Source of the DNA: Candidatus Nanopelagicaceae bacterium
GTDB taxonomy: Bacteria > Actinomycetota > Actinomycetes > Nanopelagicales > Nanopelagicaceae
Direction: 5' to 3'
NCBI GenBank assembly: GCA_009694285.1
Contig: SHVK01000003.1
Coordinates: 37,308 to 101,307 of the forward strand
DNA: 64,000 bases
Shown: in pieces, positions 9,968 through 21,783 of the stretch
Numbering within the stretch: position 1 is the first letter of the stretch
Layout of the letters: each line of letters starts with the position of its first letter
Made by a program: the position numbers and the translations under genes
Notes under the pieces: model-generated
What the model saw: only the letters and a program-made list of their open reading frames with translations
Databases searched by the model: none
What the model was told of the DNA's origin: nothing

Positions 9968-10571
9968 AGTAATACTCGCATCTGCTTCGCCTGCTCGCTT
10001 ACAATTATTGAAAAGCGCGGGAATCTTTGCTGAAGTAAAAATAAGTGGAGTTAATGAGGAGTTGCCAGAATTTTTAAATTTGCCTCCGATGCAAATGGTT
10101 GTGGCGTTGGCAAAAGCCAAAGCTCAAGCAGTTGCCGCATCTTTCAATGGCGATCAATTAATAATTGGTGCTGATTCAACACTTGAATTTGAAGGTAAAA
10201 ATCTCGGGAAACCAGCAACTCCCGATGAGGCTTTTTCACTATGGCACTCATATCGAAATAAAAGTGGCATTTTACATACAGGACAAGTTTTAATTGATGC
10301 TTCAAATGGAGCCACAGTAGAGAGAGTCTCATCAACTAAAATTACTTTCGCAAATATTAGCGATGAAGAGATCAGCGCCTACATCAAAACTGGCGAACCT
10401 CTTCAAGTCGCTGGCGGTGCAACTCTAGATGGAATTGGATCTGCATTTATTTCTCGAATTGAAGGGGATGCAACAGGTGTAATTGGATTAAGCATGCCCC
10501 ACCTTTTTGAAATGGTGACCTCCCTTGGACACTCTTGGCACAAGTTACGCCGGATAGGATCTGCAATATGA
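9960..10571 (+). CDS. maf: Maf-like nucleoside triphosphate pyrophosphatase
   Basis: 203 residues, GTG start at 9960 overlapping the epsilon gene by 8 bp. It begins [19 protein letters not shown], the Maf phosphate-binding signature, and carries the catalytic ADSTLEF and the [17 protein letters not shown] segment. Maf proteins hydrolyse non-canonical or surplus NTPs to NMPs, guarding nucleotide pools. It lies inside the carboxylase operon, as in Streptomyces and Mycobacterium, with the stop overlapping the alpha-subunit start (ATGA). A functional link to carboxylation is not known. Confidence 0.94.
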   Translation: MTKVILASASPARLQLLKSAGIFAEVKISGVNEELPEFLNLPPMQMVVALAKAKAQAVAASFNGDQLIIGADSTLEFEGKNLGKPATPDEAFSLWHSYRNKSGILHTGQVLIDASNGATVERVSSTKITFANISDEEISAYIKTGEPLQVAGGATLDGIGSAFISRIEGDATGVIGLSMPHLFEMVTSLGHSWHKLRRIGSAI

Positions 10572-12274
10572 AGAGTGTATTAATAGCCAATCGCGGCGAA
10601 ATTGCGATTCGCATTGCGAGAGCGGCCCGTGACCACGGAATTAAATCCATCGCAATTTACGCTGATGGTGACCGTAACGCTCTGCATGTAAAAGCATGCG
10701 ATGAGGCTTATGCACTTGGTGGAGTAACGGCAACAGAAACTTATTTAAATATCGAAAAAATAATCTCAGTCGCCAAAAAAAGTGGTGCTGAAGCAATTCA
10801 TCCTGGCTACGGATTCCTTTCTGAAAATGCAAAATTTGCACAAGCGGTAATCGATGCGGGTTTGCTTTGGGTTGGTCCTCCCCCTGCTGCGATTGCGGCT
10901 TTGGGAGATAAAGTTTCAGCCCGAAAAATCGCAGCACTAGTTGGTGCCCCACTTGTTGCGGGAACTGCAGATCCGGTTGCCAGCAGCAAAGAAGTTTTAG
11001 CTTTTGCTAAAGAGTTTGGACTTCCCGTTGCCATCAAAGCTGCTCATGGTGGTGGTGGACGTGGCTTAAAAGTTGCCTTCACAATGGAGGAGATTCCAGA
11101 ACTTTTCGATTCAGCGGTCCGTGAAGCAGTTTCTGCATTTGGTCGCGGTGAATGCTTTGTTGAAAGATATTTAGACCGTCCGCGTCACGTTGAAACTCAA
11201 GTTCTGGCAGATACTCATGGAAATGTAATAGTTGTATCAACGCGCGACTGCTCTTTGCAACGTCGCCACCAAAAATTGGTCGAAGAAGCTCCTGCTCCAT
11301 TTCTTTCTCAAGCCCAAGTTGATGAGTTGTATCGTTCAAGTAAAGAAATCATTCGTGCTGCTGGTTATGTCGGAGCCGGAACTTGTGAGTTTCTAGTCGG
11401 AGTTGATGGAACTATCTCTTTTCTTGAAGTTAATACTCGTTTACAAGTTGAGCATCCCGTTAGCGAAGAGGTTTCCGGTTTTGATTTAGTAAGGGAACAG
11501 TTCAGAATTGCCGATGGCGAAAAGATAACCTCGATTGATCCGCAATTACGCGGCCACTCCATCGAATTTCGAATCAATGGTGAAGATCCGGGGCGAAATT
11601 TCTTGCCTACTCCTGGCGTGATAACTGAATGGGAGGAACCTTCAGGTCCTGGAGTTCGCGTAGATGCTGGTTTCACAAAAGGTGATGTAATTGGTGGAAA
11701 TTTTGACTCCTTGCTTGCAAAATTAATTGTTACCGGCGGAACAAGAAAACAGGCATTGGAGCGAGCCCGTCGCGCGCTTGCTGAATTCAAAATTGAAGGA
11801 ATTGCAACTGCTTTGCCTTTTCATCGTGCCGTAATAAATGACAAAGCTTTTATTAATGAGCCTTTTGCAGTTTATACCGGATGGATTGAGAGTGAATTTA
11901 ATAATCAGATTCCACCATATGGAGCCAGCAGCGAAGCAAATACAACTCCAGTTGTAGAAGAATTAGTTGTTGAAGTTAATGGTCACCGTTTTGAGGTTGA
12001 TATTTTGAGTCCAATTCCTAAACGCAAACGTGCGCTCAGTGCAAGAACTGCTTTGCAAACCGGGGATTCATTAACTAGTCCAATGCAAGGAACAGTTATA
12101 AAAATCGAAGTTACTGAAGGACAAACCGTAGAAGAGGGTGATTTAATTGTGGTTTTAGAGGCGATGAAAATGGAACAACCACTTAAAGCGCACAAGAGTG
12201 GAAAAATAAGTAACTTAAACGTTTCCGTTGGAGACACCCTTGCCAGTGGAACTTTGCTTTGCAAAATTATTTAA
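10568..12274 (+). CDS. pccA: Acyl-CoA carboxylase alpha subunit (biotin carboxylase + biotin carrier)
   Basis: 568 residues from ATG 10568, chosen because it starts the conserved [17 protein letters not shown] and makes an ATGA overlap with maf. The upstream in-frame extension lies inside maf. Order of domains: biotin carboxylase N-domain (1-115), ATP-grasp with [10 protein letters not shown] (about 163-172), C-terminal BC domain, linker, and a biotinyl domain with EAMKMEQP around residue 532, whose Lys is biotinylated. It carboxylates biotin with ATP and bicarbonate for the beta subunit. Its stop abuts the stop of the convergent mutase gene with no spacer. Confidence 0.95.
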   Translation: MKSVLIANRGEIAIRIARAARDHGIKSIAIYADGDRNALHVKACDEAYALGGVTATETYLNIEKIISVAKKSGAEAIHPGYGFLSENAKFAQAVIDAGLLWVGPPPAAIAALGDKVSARKIAALVGAPLVAGTADPVASSKEVLAFAKEFGLPVAIKAAHGGGGRGLKVAFTMEEIPELFDSAVREAVSAFGRGECFVERYLDRPRHVETQVLADTHGNVIVVSTRDCSLQRRHQKLVEEAPAPFLSQAQVDELYRSSKEIIRAAGYVGAGTCEFLVGVDGTISFLEVNTRLQVEHPVSEEVSGFDLVREQFRIADGEKITSIDPQLRGHSIEFRINGEDPGRNFLPTPGVITEWEEPSGPGVRVDAGFTKGDVIGGNFDSLLAKLIVTGGTRKQALERARRALAEFKIEGIATALPFHRAVINDKAFINEPFAVYTGWIESEFNNQIPPYGASSEANTTPVVEELVVEVNGHRFEVDILSPIPKRKRALSARTALQTGDSLTSPMQGTVIKIEVTEGQTVEEGDLIVVLEAMKMEQPLKAHKSGKISNLNVSVGDTLASGTLLCKII

Positions 12275-13819
12275 CTACCAAATTTCAGTAGCTCGGTAAC
12301 TTCCCCACTCACCTCGAAGCGCATCAGAAATCTCTCCAAGAGTTGCATTTGCAATTAGTGCAACCTTCATTGGATAAAGCAAATTTAATTCACCTTTTGC
12401 TGCAGCGCTTAAATCAGCTAAAGCCTTGCTAACTTCATCTTGATTTCGACTCTTGCGCAATTTCAACAACTTTGTACTCTGTTCTTTTGCAATCTCAGGA
12501 TTTATTTCAAGCGGCAAATATGTGCTTGCCTCTTCAACAAATGCATTTACACCGACAACAACTCGATTTCCTGATTCAATCTCTTGCGAGATTCGATATG
12601 CGCTTTTTTCAATTTCACTTTTTTGGAATCCCGCTTCAATTCCTGCGACAGCACCACCCATCTGATCAATTCTTGCGATTAACTCTTTGGCGGAAGTTGC
12701 AATCTCTGTAGTCATCGATTCAATTACTGCAGATCCGGCAAGTGCATCAACTGTTGCAGCAACATCACTTTCATTCGCAATTACTTGTTGAGTGCGAAGC
12801 GCAAGCCGAGCGGCTTTCTCTGTTGGCAATCCAAGTGCCTCATCAAATGAGTTTGTATGAAGAGATTGGGTGCCTCCAAGTACGGCGGCTAACGCCTGAA
12901 GAGCCACACGAACTAAATTTAATTCAGGTTGTTGAGCAGTTAATTGGACACCTGCTGTTTGGGTATGAAAGCGAAGGTGCATAGCGCGCTCGGAAGTTAC
13001 CCCAAATCGTTCCTTCATAATTTGAGCCCATAACTGCCGGGCTGCTCTAAATTTTGCAACCTCTTCAAGTACGGTAGTTCTAGATACAAAAAAGAAGCTC
13101 ATCCGAGTTGCAACATCTTCAATAGACAATCCGCGTTCTTTTGCGCAGTCCAAATAAGCAATTGCATTTGCAAAAGTAAAAGCAATTTCTTGAACTGGGT
13201 TAGCGCCAGCTTCAGCCATGTGATATCCAGATACTGAAATGCTATTCCACTTAGGCAACTCTTTTGTACAGTATTCAAAAATATCCGTAGTTAAACGTAA
13301 TGATTGTTTTGGAGGATAAATATAAGTTCCCCGAGCTATATACTCTTTTAATAAATCATTTTGAATAGTTCCTTGCAGCTGTTCGCTAGAAATTCCACGT
13401 TCTTCAGCAATAATCTGATACATCAGAAGTAAAATTGCTGCGGGCGCATTGATCGTCATTGAAGTTGAAACTTTTTCAAGTGGGATATTGTCAAAAAGTT
13501 CGCGCATATCTTCAAGTGAATCTATAGCAACCCCCACACGTCCAACTTCACCAAGTGATTGTGGCGCATCGGAGTCATAACCCATCTGAGTTGGTAAATC
13601 AAAAGCTACTGATAATCCGCCCGTACCTGCAGCTACTAGTTGTAGGTAGCGCTCATTGGATTCTTTTGCATTTCCAAAACCTGCATACTGCCGCATTGTC
13701 CAAGGTTTTTGTAAATACATTTGTTCATAAATACCTCGCGTAAATGGGTAAACGCCAGCTTTTTCATCATTTAAATAATCTGCTTTTATTGGGAAGCCAG
13801 ACTCAGTGATATCTCGCAC
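12275..13819 (-). CDS. mutA: Methylmalonyl-CoA mutase large (catalytic) subunit
   Basis: 514 residues, GTG start at 13819 with an upstream GTAGGA. It contains the TIM-barrel of B12-dependent acyl-CoA mutases: KPWTMRQYAGFGNAKESN, DLPTQMGYDSD and SISVSGYHMAEAGA. The Tyr in RQYAG and the Arg in QSLRLTTD match methylmalonyl-CoA rather than isobutyryl- or hydroxyisobutyryl-CoA mutases. There is no C-terminal B12-binding domain; that part is encoded separately at 27108-27491. The reaction (R)-methylmalonyl-CoA to succinyl-CoA follows the carboxylase encoded next door. Epimerase and chaperone GTPase genes are not in the window. Confidence 0.93.
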   Translation of the reverse strand: MRDITESGFPIKADYLNDEKAGVYPFTRGIYEQMYLQKPWTMRQYAGFGNAKESNERYLQLVAAGTGGLSVAFDLPTQMGYDSDAPQSLGEVGRVGVAIDSLEDMRELFDNIPLEKVSTSMTINAPAAILLLMYQIIAEERGISSEQLQGTIQNDLLKEYIARGTYIYPPKQSLRLTTDIFEYCTKELPKWNSISVSGYHMAEAGANPVQEIAFTFANAIAYLDCAKERGLSIEDVATRMSFFFVSRTTVLEEVAKFRAARQLWAQIMKERFGVTSERAMHLRFHTQTAGVQLTAQQPELNLVRVALQALAAVLGGTQSLHTNSFDEALGLPTEKAARLALRTQQVIANESDVAATVDALAGSAVIESMTTEIATSAKELIARIDQMGGAVAGIEAGFQKSEIEKSAYRISQEIESGNRVVVGVNAFVEEASTYLPLEINPEIAKEQSTKLLKLRKSRNQDEVSKALADLSAAAKGELNLLYPMKVALIANATLGEISDALRGEWGSYRATEIW

Positions 13820-13888
13820 AGGCTAATCCTACTCAATTCGGTGTGGCGGGTAATCGCATAGGATTTATCTCTCTATTCTTTAGCACCT

Positions 13889-14830
13889 ATGCAAATCTCA
13901 AGATTTAAACAACGTAACCTCTTAATAACGGCTGTCGTACTTGTCCTGGCGCTAACAGCCACCTCGTTCTCGACACTCTCGGCCAGTGGAGATGAAGTTA
14001 TCGGCGGTGGACGGCTTGGGGAAAGTGGCGTAATTTTTGATGACACAAAAGGGGATGGAAGTGCCGCTCCCCCGGACACTTCTGCTTCTTCTTTCATAAT
14101 CGCAGATTTAGATACTGGTGAAATTTTGGCTGCAAAAAATCCACATAAAAAATTGCCACCGGCCAGTACTTTAAAGACATTAACCGCTTTAACACTTCTT
14201 CCACGATTAGATATGAATAAAATTTATGTTGGTACTAAAAAAGAGCCAGCAACGATCGGTAATAAAGTTGGAATTTATCCTGGCCGAAAATACAAGATTA
14301 AAGATATTTGGTACGGCTTTATGTTGGACTCTGGCAATGACGCTGGAGTCGCGTTAGCAAATGCATCTGGTGGTATTAAAAAGACTGCTGCACTAATGCA
14401 AGCTAAAGCTAAATCTATTCAGGCTTTCGATACAACTCCAAAATCTCCACATGGACTTGATACTCCTGGGCAACTCTCAAGTGCTTACGATCTAGCACTA
14501 ATTGCCCGAGCCGCAATGGATAGATCTGATTTTCGTAAAATTGTGAAAACTAAAAGATATACATTTCCAAAATCTGGCCCAAAAAATGTAAATCGAAAGA
14601 TTAAGAATTTAAATAAATTACTTTTTACTTATCCTGGAACTTTAGGAGTAAAAACTGGGTGGACCACTAAAGGTCAAAATACATATATTGGAGTTGTGAA
14701 ACGTGATGGACACACAATCATCATAACTTTTATGCATTTAAAATACGGACGGGATGCTTTGGCAAAAGCGTTGTTTGATTGGGGATTTAAAGCAATTGGA
14801 GAAGTTGAACCAATTGGAAAACTAGTCTAA
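13889..14830 (+). CDS. D-alanyl-D-alanine carboxypeptidase (peptidase S11)
   Basis: 313 residues with an N-terminal signal/anchor (LLITAVVLVLALTATSF). The three penicillin-binding motifs are clear: STLK (93-96, nucleophile Ser93), SGN in DSGNDAG, and KTG in VKTGWT. It trims the terminal D-Ala of peptidoglycan stem peptides outside the membrane. A short Gly/Asp/Ser-rich linker (about 34-62) sits between the signal and the catalytic domain. There is no C-terminal amphipathic anchor, so membrane attachment would rely on an uncleaved N-terminus. It is convergent with trpS, separated by 2 bp. Confidence 0.93.
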   Translation: MQISRFKQRNLLITAVVLVLALTATSFSTLSASGDEVIGGGRLGESGVIFDDTKGDGSAAPPDTSASSFIIADLDTGEILAAKNPHKKLPPASTLKTLTALTLLPRLDMNKIYVGTKKEPATIGNKVGIYPGRKYKIKDIWYGFMLDSGNDAGVALANASGGIKKTAALMQAKAKSIQAFDTTPKSPHGLDTPGQLSSAYDLALIARAAMDRSDFRKIVKTKRYTFPKSGPKNVNRKIKNLNKLLFTYPGTLGVKTGWTTKGQNTYIGVVKRDGHTIIITFMHLKYGRDALAKALFDWGFKAIGEVEPIGKLV

Positions 14831-14832
14831 AG

Positions 14833-17137
<2,305 letters not shown>

Positions 17138-17201
17138 AGGCTAAGGGTACTCAGGAGTGTGCCACTTCCCCTAAACCCCATCTATCTAGTACTTTTCACC
17201 C

Positions 17202-17255
17202 GACCTCAACCGAGGTCACCTTCCTCCTACGGACCGTCCGGCACGTACCTGCCGG
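17202..17255 (+). promoter_or_regulatory. Two hairpins in the leader of the sugar ABC ATPase gene
   Basis: Two perfect inverted repeats lie in the 135 bp leader. The first is GACCTC-aacc-GAGGTC at 17202-17217. The second is CCGGCA-cgtacc-TGCCGG at 17238-17255, ending right at the GGGAGAAGGAG ribosome-binding site (17254-17264). The second hairpin could limit ribosome access. The first could be a repressor operator or an RNA stem. I see no consensus -35/-10 pair, so the promoter is unassigned. Confidence 0.5.
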
Positions 17256-17272
17256 GAGAAGGAGTTACCAGC

Positions 17273-18361
17273 ATGGCAACAGTTGTATTCGATAAAGCAA
17301 GTCGTACCTATCCAGGTACAACAAGTCCAGCAGTTGATCAACTAGAACTCACAGTTGCAGATGGTGAGTTTCTGGTGTTAGTTGGTCCATCAGGTTGTGG
17401 AAAATCAACATCACTCCGCATGCTTGCCGGACTTGAGGATGTAGATACTGGATCTATTCGCATTGGCGATCGTGATGTCACACATGTGGCACCAAAAGAT
17501 CGTGACATTGCAATGGTGTTCCAGTCTTATGCGCTCTACCCACATATGACTGTGGCGGAGAACATGGGCTTCGCGCTAAAGATCGCTGGCGTTAGCAAAG
17601 ATGAGCGCGCACGTCGCGTTCAAGATGCTGCAAAGTTGCTAGACCTTGGGCCTTACCTTGATCGCAAGCCAAAAGCGCTTTCAGGTGGACAACGTCAGCG
17701 CGTTGCAATGGGCCGCGCAATTGTGCGCGAACCTCAGGTTTTTCTTATGGATGAGCCGCTATCAAACCTTGATGCCAAACTTCGTGTAGCAACACGTACG
17801 CAAATTGCTGCGTTGCAACGTCGTCTTGGAGTCACCACTGTTTACGTAACTCACGACCAGGTTGAAGCTATGACCATGGGTGATCGCGTAGCAGTATTAA
17901 AGGATGGATTACTTCAACAAGTAGATTCACCTCGCAATCTTTATGACAACCCAGCAAACGCATTCGTAGCTGGATTCATTGGCTCACCAGCAATGAACTT
18001 AGTTGTCGCTCCAGTAATTGGTGGACAAGCTTCTCTTGGCGGTCTCAAGATCGCTGTACCGGCTTCAGTTGGCGCAAATGTAGAAGTTGGAATTCGCCCA
18101 GAAAGCTTCCATCCAACAACTGTCGGCGCTGGTTTTGATATCAAGGTAAATGTTGTTGAAGAACTTGGTTCGGATGCATTTGTTTACGGAGTTCCTGCAG
18201 TAAGTGGAGTAACTCTTGCTAATGCAAACGCAGAAGAAGGTGCTGAAGTCATCGTCCGTTGGGATCCAAAGAACCCACCAAAGCCTGGCGATACTATCTC
18301 AGTAACCGCTGATCAATCAGCAGTTCACCTATTCAATGCAACAACAGGAGCTCGTATCTAA
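17273..18361 (+). CDS. Sugar ABC transporter ATP-binding protein (MsiK/UgpC/MalK family)
   Basis: 362 residues from ATG 17273 with a GAAGGAG site upstream; the longer open frame lacks homology. The ATPase core has Walker A GPSGCGKS, signature LSGGQRQRVAMGRA and Walker B VFLMDEPLSNLDA, followed by a C-terminal OB-type (TOBE) regulatory domain. It stands alone without permease or binding-protein genes. In Actinobacteria such lone ATPases (MsiK type) power several carbohydrate importers. A strong terminator follows directly. Leader hairpins suggest its own control. Confidence 0.93.
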   Translation: MATVVFDKASRTYPGTTSPAVDQLELTVADGEFLVLVGPSGCGKSTSLRMLAGLEDVDTGSIRIGDRDVTHVAPKDRDIAMVFQSYALYPHMTVAENMGFALKIAGVSKDERARRVQDAAKLLDLGPYLDRKPKALSGGQRQRVAMGRAIVREPQVFLMDEPLSNLDAKLRVATRTQIAALQRRLGVTTVYVTHDQVEAMTMGDRVAVLKDGLLQQVDSPRNLYDNPANAFVAGFIGSPAMNLVVAPVIGGQASLGGLKIAVPASVGANVEVGIRPESFHPTTVGAGFDIKVNVVEELGSDAFVYGVPAVSGVTLANANAEEGAEVIVRWDPKNPPKPGDTISVTADQSAVHLFNATTGARI

Positions 18362-18371
18362 AGTTAAAAGT

Positions 18372-18406
18372 AAAAAACCCCGCCAGATTATCTGGCGGGG
18401 TTTTTT
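18372..18406. terminator. Bidirectional intrinsic terminator
   Basis: A 10 bp GC-rich perfect stem CCCCGCCAGA (18378-18387) pairs with TCTGGCGGGG (18391-18400) around a TTA loop, flanked by A6 on the left and T6 on the right. It serves the ATPase gene on the plus strand and, because of the A/T symmetry, isocitrate dehydrogenase on the minus strand. Confidence 0.95.
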
Positions 18407-18433
18407 AATGCATTTTTTTATTTACTTAATTAC

Positions 18434-19648
18434 TTAGTTCATCTCTGCTTTCAAGTTCTCGTCGATGGCAGCTAAAAACTCCTGGGTATTTAACCAAGGG
18501 CTTTCCTTGCTAATTAATAAAGCCAAATCTTTTGTCATTTTTCCAGTTTCTACAGTTTCAATGCACACTCTTTCAAGAGTCTCACTAAATCTGGCAAGTT
18601 CTGGATTGTGATCAAGCTTTGCACGATGAGCTAATCCACGAGTCCATGCAAAAATTGAAGCAATTGGATTTGTCGATGTCGCTTTTCCTGCTTGATGATC
18701 GCGGAAGTGACGGGTCACAGTTCCATGAGCTGCTTCTGACTCCACAATTTTTCCATCTGGAGTCATCAAAACAGAAGTCATTAATCCAAGTGATCCATAA
18801 CCTTGCGCGACGGTATCTGATTGCACATCACCATCGTAATTCTTACAAGCCCAGACATAGCCACCTTCCCAACGAAGTGAAGTGGCCACCATGTCATCGA
18901 TCAAACGGTGCTCGTATGTAATTCCAGCAGCAGCAAATTGATCTTTGAATTCAGCTTCGAAGATCTCTTCAAAAATATCTTTGAAGCGTCCATCGTAGGC
19001 TTTCAAAATTGTATTTTTAGTTGACAAGAAAACTGGATACTTACGGTTGAGCCCATAATGCATAGATGCACGCGCAAAATCACGAATTGATTCGTCAAGG
19101 TTGTACATCGTCATAGCCACACCAGCGCTTGGGAAATCAAAGACGTTGAATTCCATCGGCTTTGAACCATCAGTCGGAGTGAAAGTGACTGTCAATTTTC
19201 CAGCACTAGGAACTTTGAAATCAGTTGCTCGGTATTGATCACCAAATGCGTGACGACCGATGACGATTGGCTTAGTCCAGTGTGGAACTAAACGTGGAAC
19301 GTTACTGATAATGATTGGCTCGCGGAAAATTACACCACCGAGAATATTGCGGACAGTTCCATTTGGAGACTTCCACATTTGCTTTAATCCAAACTCTTTA
19401 ACCCGCGCTTCATCTGGAGTGATTGTGGCGCACTTGACTCCGACGCCATGCTTTTGGATCGCATGAGCACTATCAATTGTTACTTGGTCACTAGTTGCAT
19501 CGCGATGTTTGATTCCTAAGTCGTAATAATCAAGATTTACATCTAGGTAAGGAAGAATCAATTGCTCTTTAATGAACTGCCAAATGATGCGGGTCATCTC
19601 GTCGCCATCAAGTTCCACAACAGTTCCGATTACTTTAATTTTTGCCAT
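18434..19648 (-). CDS. icd: NADP-dependent isocitrate dehydrogenase, homodimeric (type II)
   Basis: 404 residues. It oxidises isocitrate to 2-oxoglutarate with NADP in the TCA cycle. The N-terminus [20 protein letters not shown] and the core [19 protein letters not shown] (Ser/Asn/Arg substrate-binding residues) match the eukaryote-like homodimeric class, also found as Icd1 in mycobacteria. It is not the E. coli type or the monomeric 80 kDa type. Length is normal. malate dehydrogenase lies 29 bp upstream on the same strand, so both TCA enzymes may be made together. Confidence 0.96.
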   Translation of the reverse strand: MAKIKVIGTVVELDGDEMTRIIWQFIKEQLILPYLDVNLDYYDLGIKHRDATSDQVTIDSAHAIQKHGVGVKCATITPDEARVKEFGLKQMWKSPNGTVRNILGGVIFREPIIISNVPRLVPHWTKPIVIGRHAFGDQYRATDFKVPSAGKLTVTFTPTDGSKPMEFNVFDFPSAGVAMTMYNLDESIRDFARASMHYGLNRKYPVFLSTKNTILKAYDGRFKDIFEEIFEAEFKDQFAAAGITYEHRLIDDMVATSLRWEGGYVWACKNYDGDVQSDTVAQGYGSLGLMTSVLMTPDGKIVESEAAHGTVTRHFRDHQAGKATSTNPIASIFAWTRGLAHRAKLDHNPELARFSETLERVCIETVETGKMTKDLALLISKESPWLNTQEFLAAIDENLKAEMN

Positions 19649-19677
19649 TCGAAACGCTCCCTATTTAAATTATTTGA

Positions 19678-20628
19678 CTAAAGAGTTTTCACATCAGCTT
19701 GTTTTGCACGAACTGCTTCTGCAGCAACTTTTAACTCCGCAATTTCAGCTTCAGTTAACTTGCTTTCAACTACGCGGCGGATTCCCTCTTTGCCAATTTC
19801 AGCCTCGACTCCAAGGTAAACCCCGCTAATGCCATATTGACCTTCGACCCAAGCACAAACTGGAAGTACTGCTCCAGAATCTTCAATGACTGCTTTTGCC
19901 ATTCGGGCAGCCGCAGCAGATGGTGCGTAATAAGCCGAACCAGTTTTAAGCAGTGCCACAATTTCAGCTCCACCATTGCGAGTGCGAACGACAAGATCTT
20001 CAATCTCTTCAGCAGAAAGTAACTCTGAAAGTGGTTTTCCTTTAACTGTGCAACGACTTGGAACTGGAACCATGGTGTCACCATGAGAGCCCAAAGTTAA
20101 AGTTTGCACATCACCAACTGCAACATTTAATTTAGTGGAGACAAAGTTTGTAAACCGCGCTGTATCAAGCATTCCCGCCTGACCCATTACGCGATTGTGT
20201 GGAAACGCAGATGCAATTTGGGCAAGTGCTGTCATTTCATCTAATGGATTTGAAACTACGATGATGACTGCATTTGGACTGTGCTTTGCAATATTTTCGG
20301 CAACACCACGAACGATTCCGGCATTGATGCCGATTAAATCCATTCGACTCATACCTGGCTTGCGTGGAATTCCGGCGGTAATTACAACAACATCAGAACC
20401 GGCAGTTTTTTCGTAACCGCCACCTTCTGCGGTAGTTGTTACACCGATAAGTTCTGTCTCAAATCCTTCAATGGAACGGGATTGATTCATATCTAAAGCA
20501 ATACCTTCTGGTTTGCCTTCAAGAATGTCAGTGAGGATGACCTCTTCGAAAATGTTGTATTCAGCTAAACGAAGAGCGGTGGTTGAGCCGTAAAAACCAG
20601 CCCCCACCACTGTGACTCGACCGCGCAT
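19678..20628 (-). CDS. mdh: Malate dehydrogenase (LDH-like type)
   Basis: 316 residues. NAD-binding GAGFYGSTTALRLAE begins at residue 9. The active-site loop GIPRKPGMSRMDL has Arg at the discriminating position, favouring malate over lactate. The catalytic His is in TLGSHGDTMVP (about 175). It interconverts malate and oxaloacetate. The 29-residue tail is rich in Ala/Glu/Lys. Neighbours are DUF3017 and folD upstream, icd downstream, the usual actinobacterial arrangement. Confidence 0.94.
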   Translation of the reverse strand: MRGRVTVVGAGFYGSTTALRLAEYNIFEEVILTDILEGKPEGIALDMNQSRSIEGFETELIGVTTTAEGGGYEKTAGSDVVVITAGIPRKPGMSRMDLIGINAGIVRGVAENIAKHSPNAVIIVVSNPLDEMTALAQIASAFPHNRVMGQAGMLDTARFTNFVSTKLNVAVGDVQTLTLGSHGDTMVPVPSRCTVKGKPLSELLSAEEIEDLVVRTRNGGAEIVALLKTGSAYYAPSAAAARMAKAVIEDSGAVLPVCAWVEGQYGISGVYLGVEAEIGKEGIRRVVESKLTEAEIAELKVAAEAVRAKQADVKTL

Positions 20629-20661
20629 GGGAACCCAATCTCTCTTGATATCAAGATAACT

Positions 20662-20910
20662 CTACCCCCCGTTTGGAAGCAGTAGCGCGAGGGTAGCGAT
20701 CACCGCCGCAAAGGTGAGCAATATCAGCAGATCAGTACTTCGACTCCGCCAAACCGTTTGGAGAGTTACCCCATTTCGGTCCCTAAACCGCTCTCCAGCG
20801 ATGATCAACAAGGCTACTGATACCAAGAGTGAGCCAACCCTTACAGAGGCGCTGAGCGCGATTATCAGCCCAAGTAGAGTTGTAAAGGCAGCTGCGAGAG
20901 AGGATTTCAC
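20662..20910 (-). CDS. DUF3017 small membrane protein
   Basis: 82 residues with three hydrophobic segments: [31 protein letters not shown], and [19 protein letters not shown] charged [19 protein letters not shown] loop separates the second and third. The GTG start overlaps the folD stop by 4 bp (GTGA). Position between folD and mdh and the topology match actinobacterial DUF3017. No function is known for this family. Confidence 0.8.
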   Translation of the reverse strand: MKSSLAAAFTTLLGLIIALSASVRVGSLLVSVALLIIAGERFRDRNGVTLQTVWRSRSTDLLILLTFAAVIATLALLLPNGG

Positions 20911-21758
20911 TTAAGCAGGGCCGCTTCGGCGATTTCGACCACATTGCTCAATAGCATCGCCCGGGTCATCGGTCCAACTCCTCCTGGCATCGGGGCGATA
21001 TGGCCGGCTACTTTGGCCACATCAGGGTGCACATCTCCAGCCAAGCCGGCTTCAGTTCTGGTGATTCCGACATCAATCACCGCTGCCCCTGGTTTGACCA
21101 GATCTGCGGTGATGAAATGTGGCTTACCGAGTGCTGCAACAACAATATCTGCGCGCCTAATGTGCGCCGCTAAATCTTTTGTTGCCGAATGCGTAAGTGT
21201 CACCGTCGCACTTTCTCGTTTGCGACTTAACAACAAACCGAGTGGACGACCCACAGTTAATCCGCGACCTATTACAACGACATCAGCACCTTTAATCGGA
21301 ACGCTGTACTGCTCGAGTAGAGCCACAATTCCACGAGGTGTACACGGAAGTGGTGCATGTTGATCAAGAACTAATTTTCCTAGATTAAGTGGATGTAAAC
21401 CATCAGCATCTTTATTTGGATCCATTGCTTCTAAAATTGCCAGCGAATCAATTCCATTTGGTAAAGGTAATTGCACGATATATCCAGTGCACTCCTTTGA
21501 ATTATTTAAATCTTTTACCGCGCTTAATACATCTTTAAATGATGCGCTCGCCGGAAGATCGACACGAATTGAAGAGATTCCAACTTCAGCACAATCGCGA
21601 TGTTTTCCCCCCACATATGAATGAGAGCCTGGGTCGTCCCCAACTAATACCGTTCCAAGTCCTGGAGTAATTCCCTTTGCACTTAATTGTTTTACGCGAA
21701 CTGCTAACTGCGCTTTAATAATTGCAGCAGTAGCTTTGCCATCAAGAATTATGGCCAT
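20907..21758 (-). CDS. folD: Methylenetetrahydrofolate dehydrogenase/cyclohydrolase FolD
   Basis: 283 residues from ATG 21756-21758, which sits 8 nt after AGGAG; a GTG at 21767 is too close to that site. Bifunctional enzyme of one-carbon metabolism, giving 10-formyl-THF for PurN and PurH, whose genes lie just upstream. Motifs: the catalytic Tyr/Lys region [21 protein letters not shown], and the NADP-binding [16 protein letters not shown]. The C-terminal [14 protein letters not shown] is characteristic. Confidence 0.96.
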   Translation of the reverse strand: MAIILDGKATAAIIKAQLAVRVKQLSAKGITPGLGTVLVGDDPGSHSYVGGKHRDCAEVGISSIRVDLPASASFKDVLSAVKDLNNSKECTGYIVQLPLPNGIDSLAILEAMDPNKDADGLHPLNLGKLVLDQHAPLPCTPRGIVALLEQYSVPIKGADVVVIGRGLTVGRPLGLLLSRKRESATVTLTHSATKDLAAHIRRADIVVAALGKPHFITADLVKPGAAVIDVGITRTEAGLAGDVHPDVAKVAGHIAPMPGGVGPMTRAMLLSNVVEIAEAALLK

Positions 21759-21783
21759 CGAGTTCACTCCTAACTCTTAAAGT

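Noticed and set aside
12275..13819. Reading the mutase as isobutyryl-CoA mutase.
   Set aside because: The RQY and SLR positions match methylmalonyl-CoA mutases, and the neighbours are propionyl-CoA carboxylase genes.
19678..20628. Reading mdh as lactate dehydrogenase.
   Set aside because: Arg in the IPRKPGMSRMDL loop and location beside icd favour malate.
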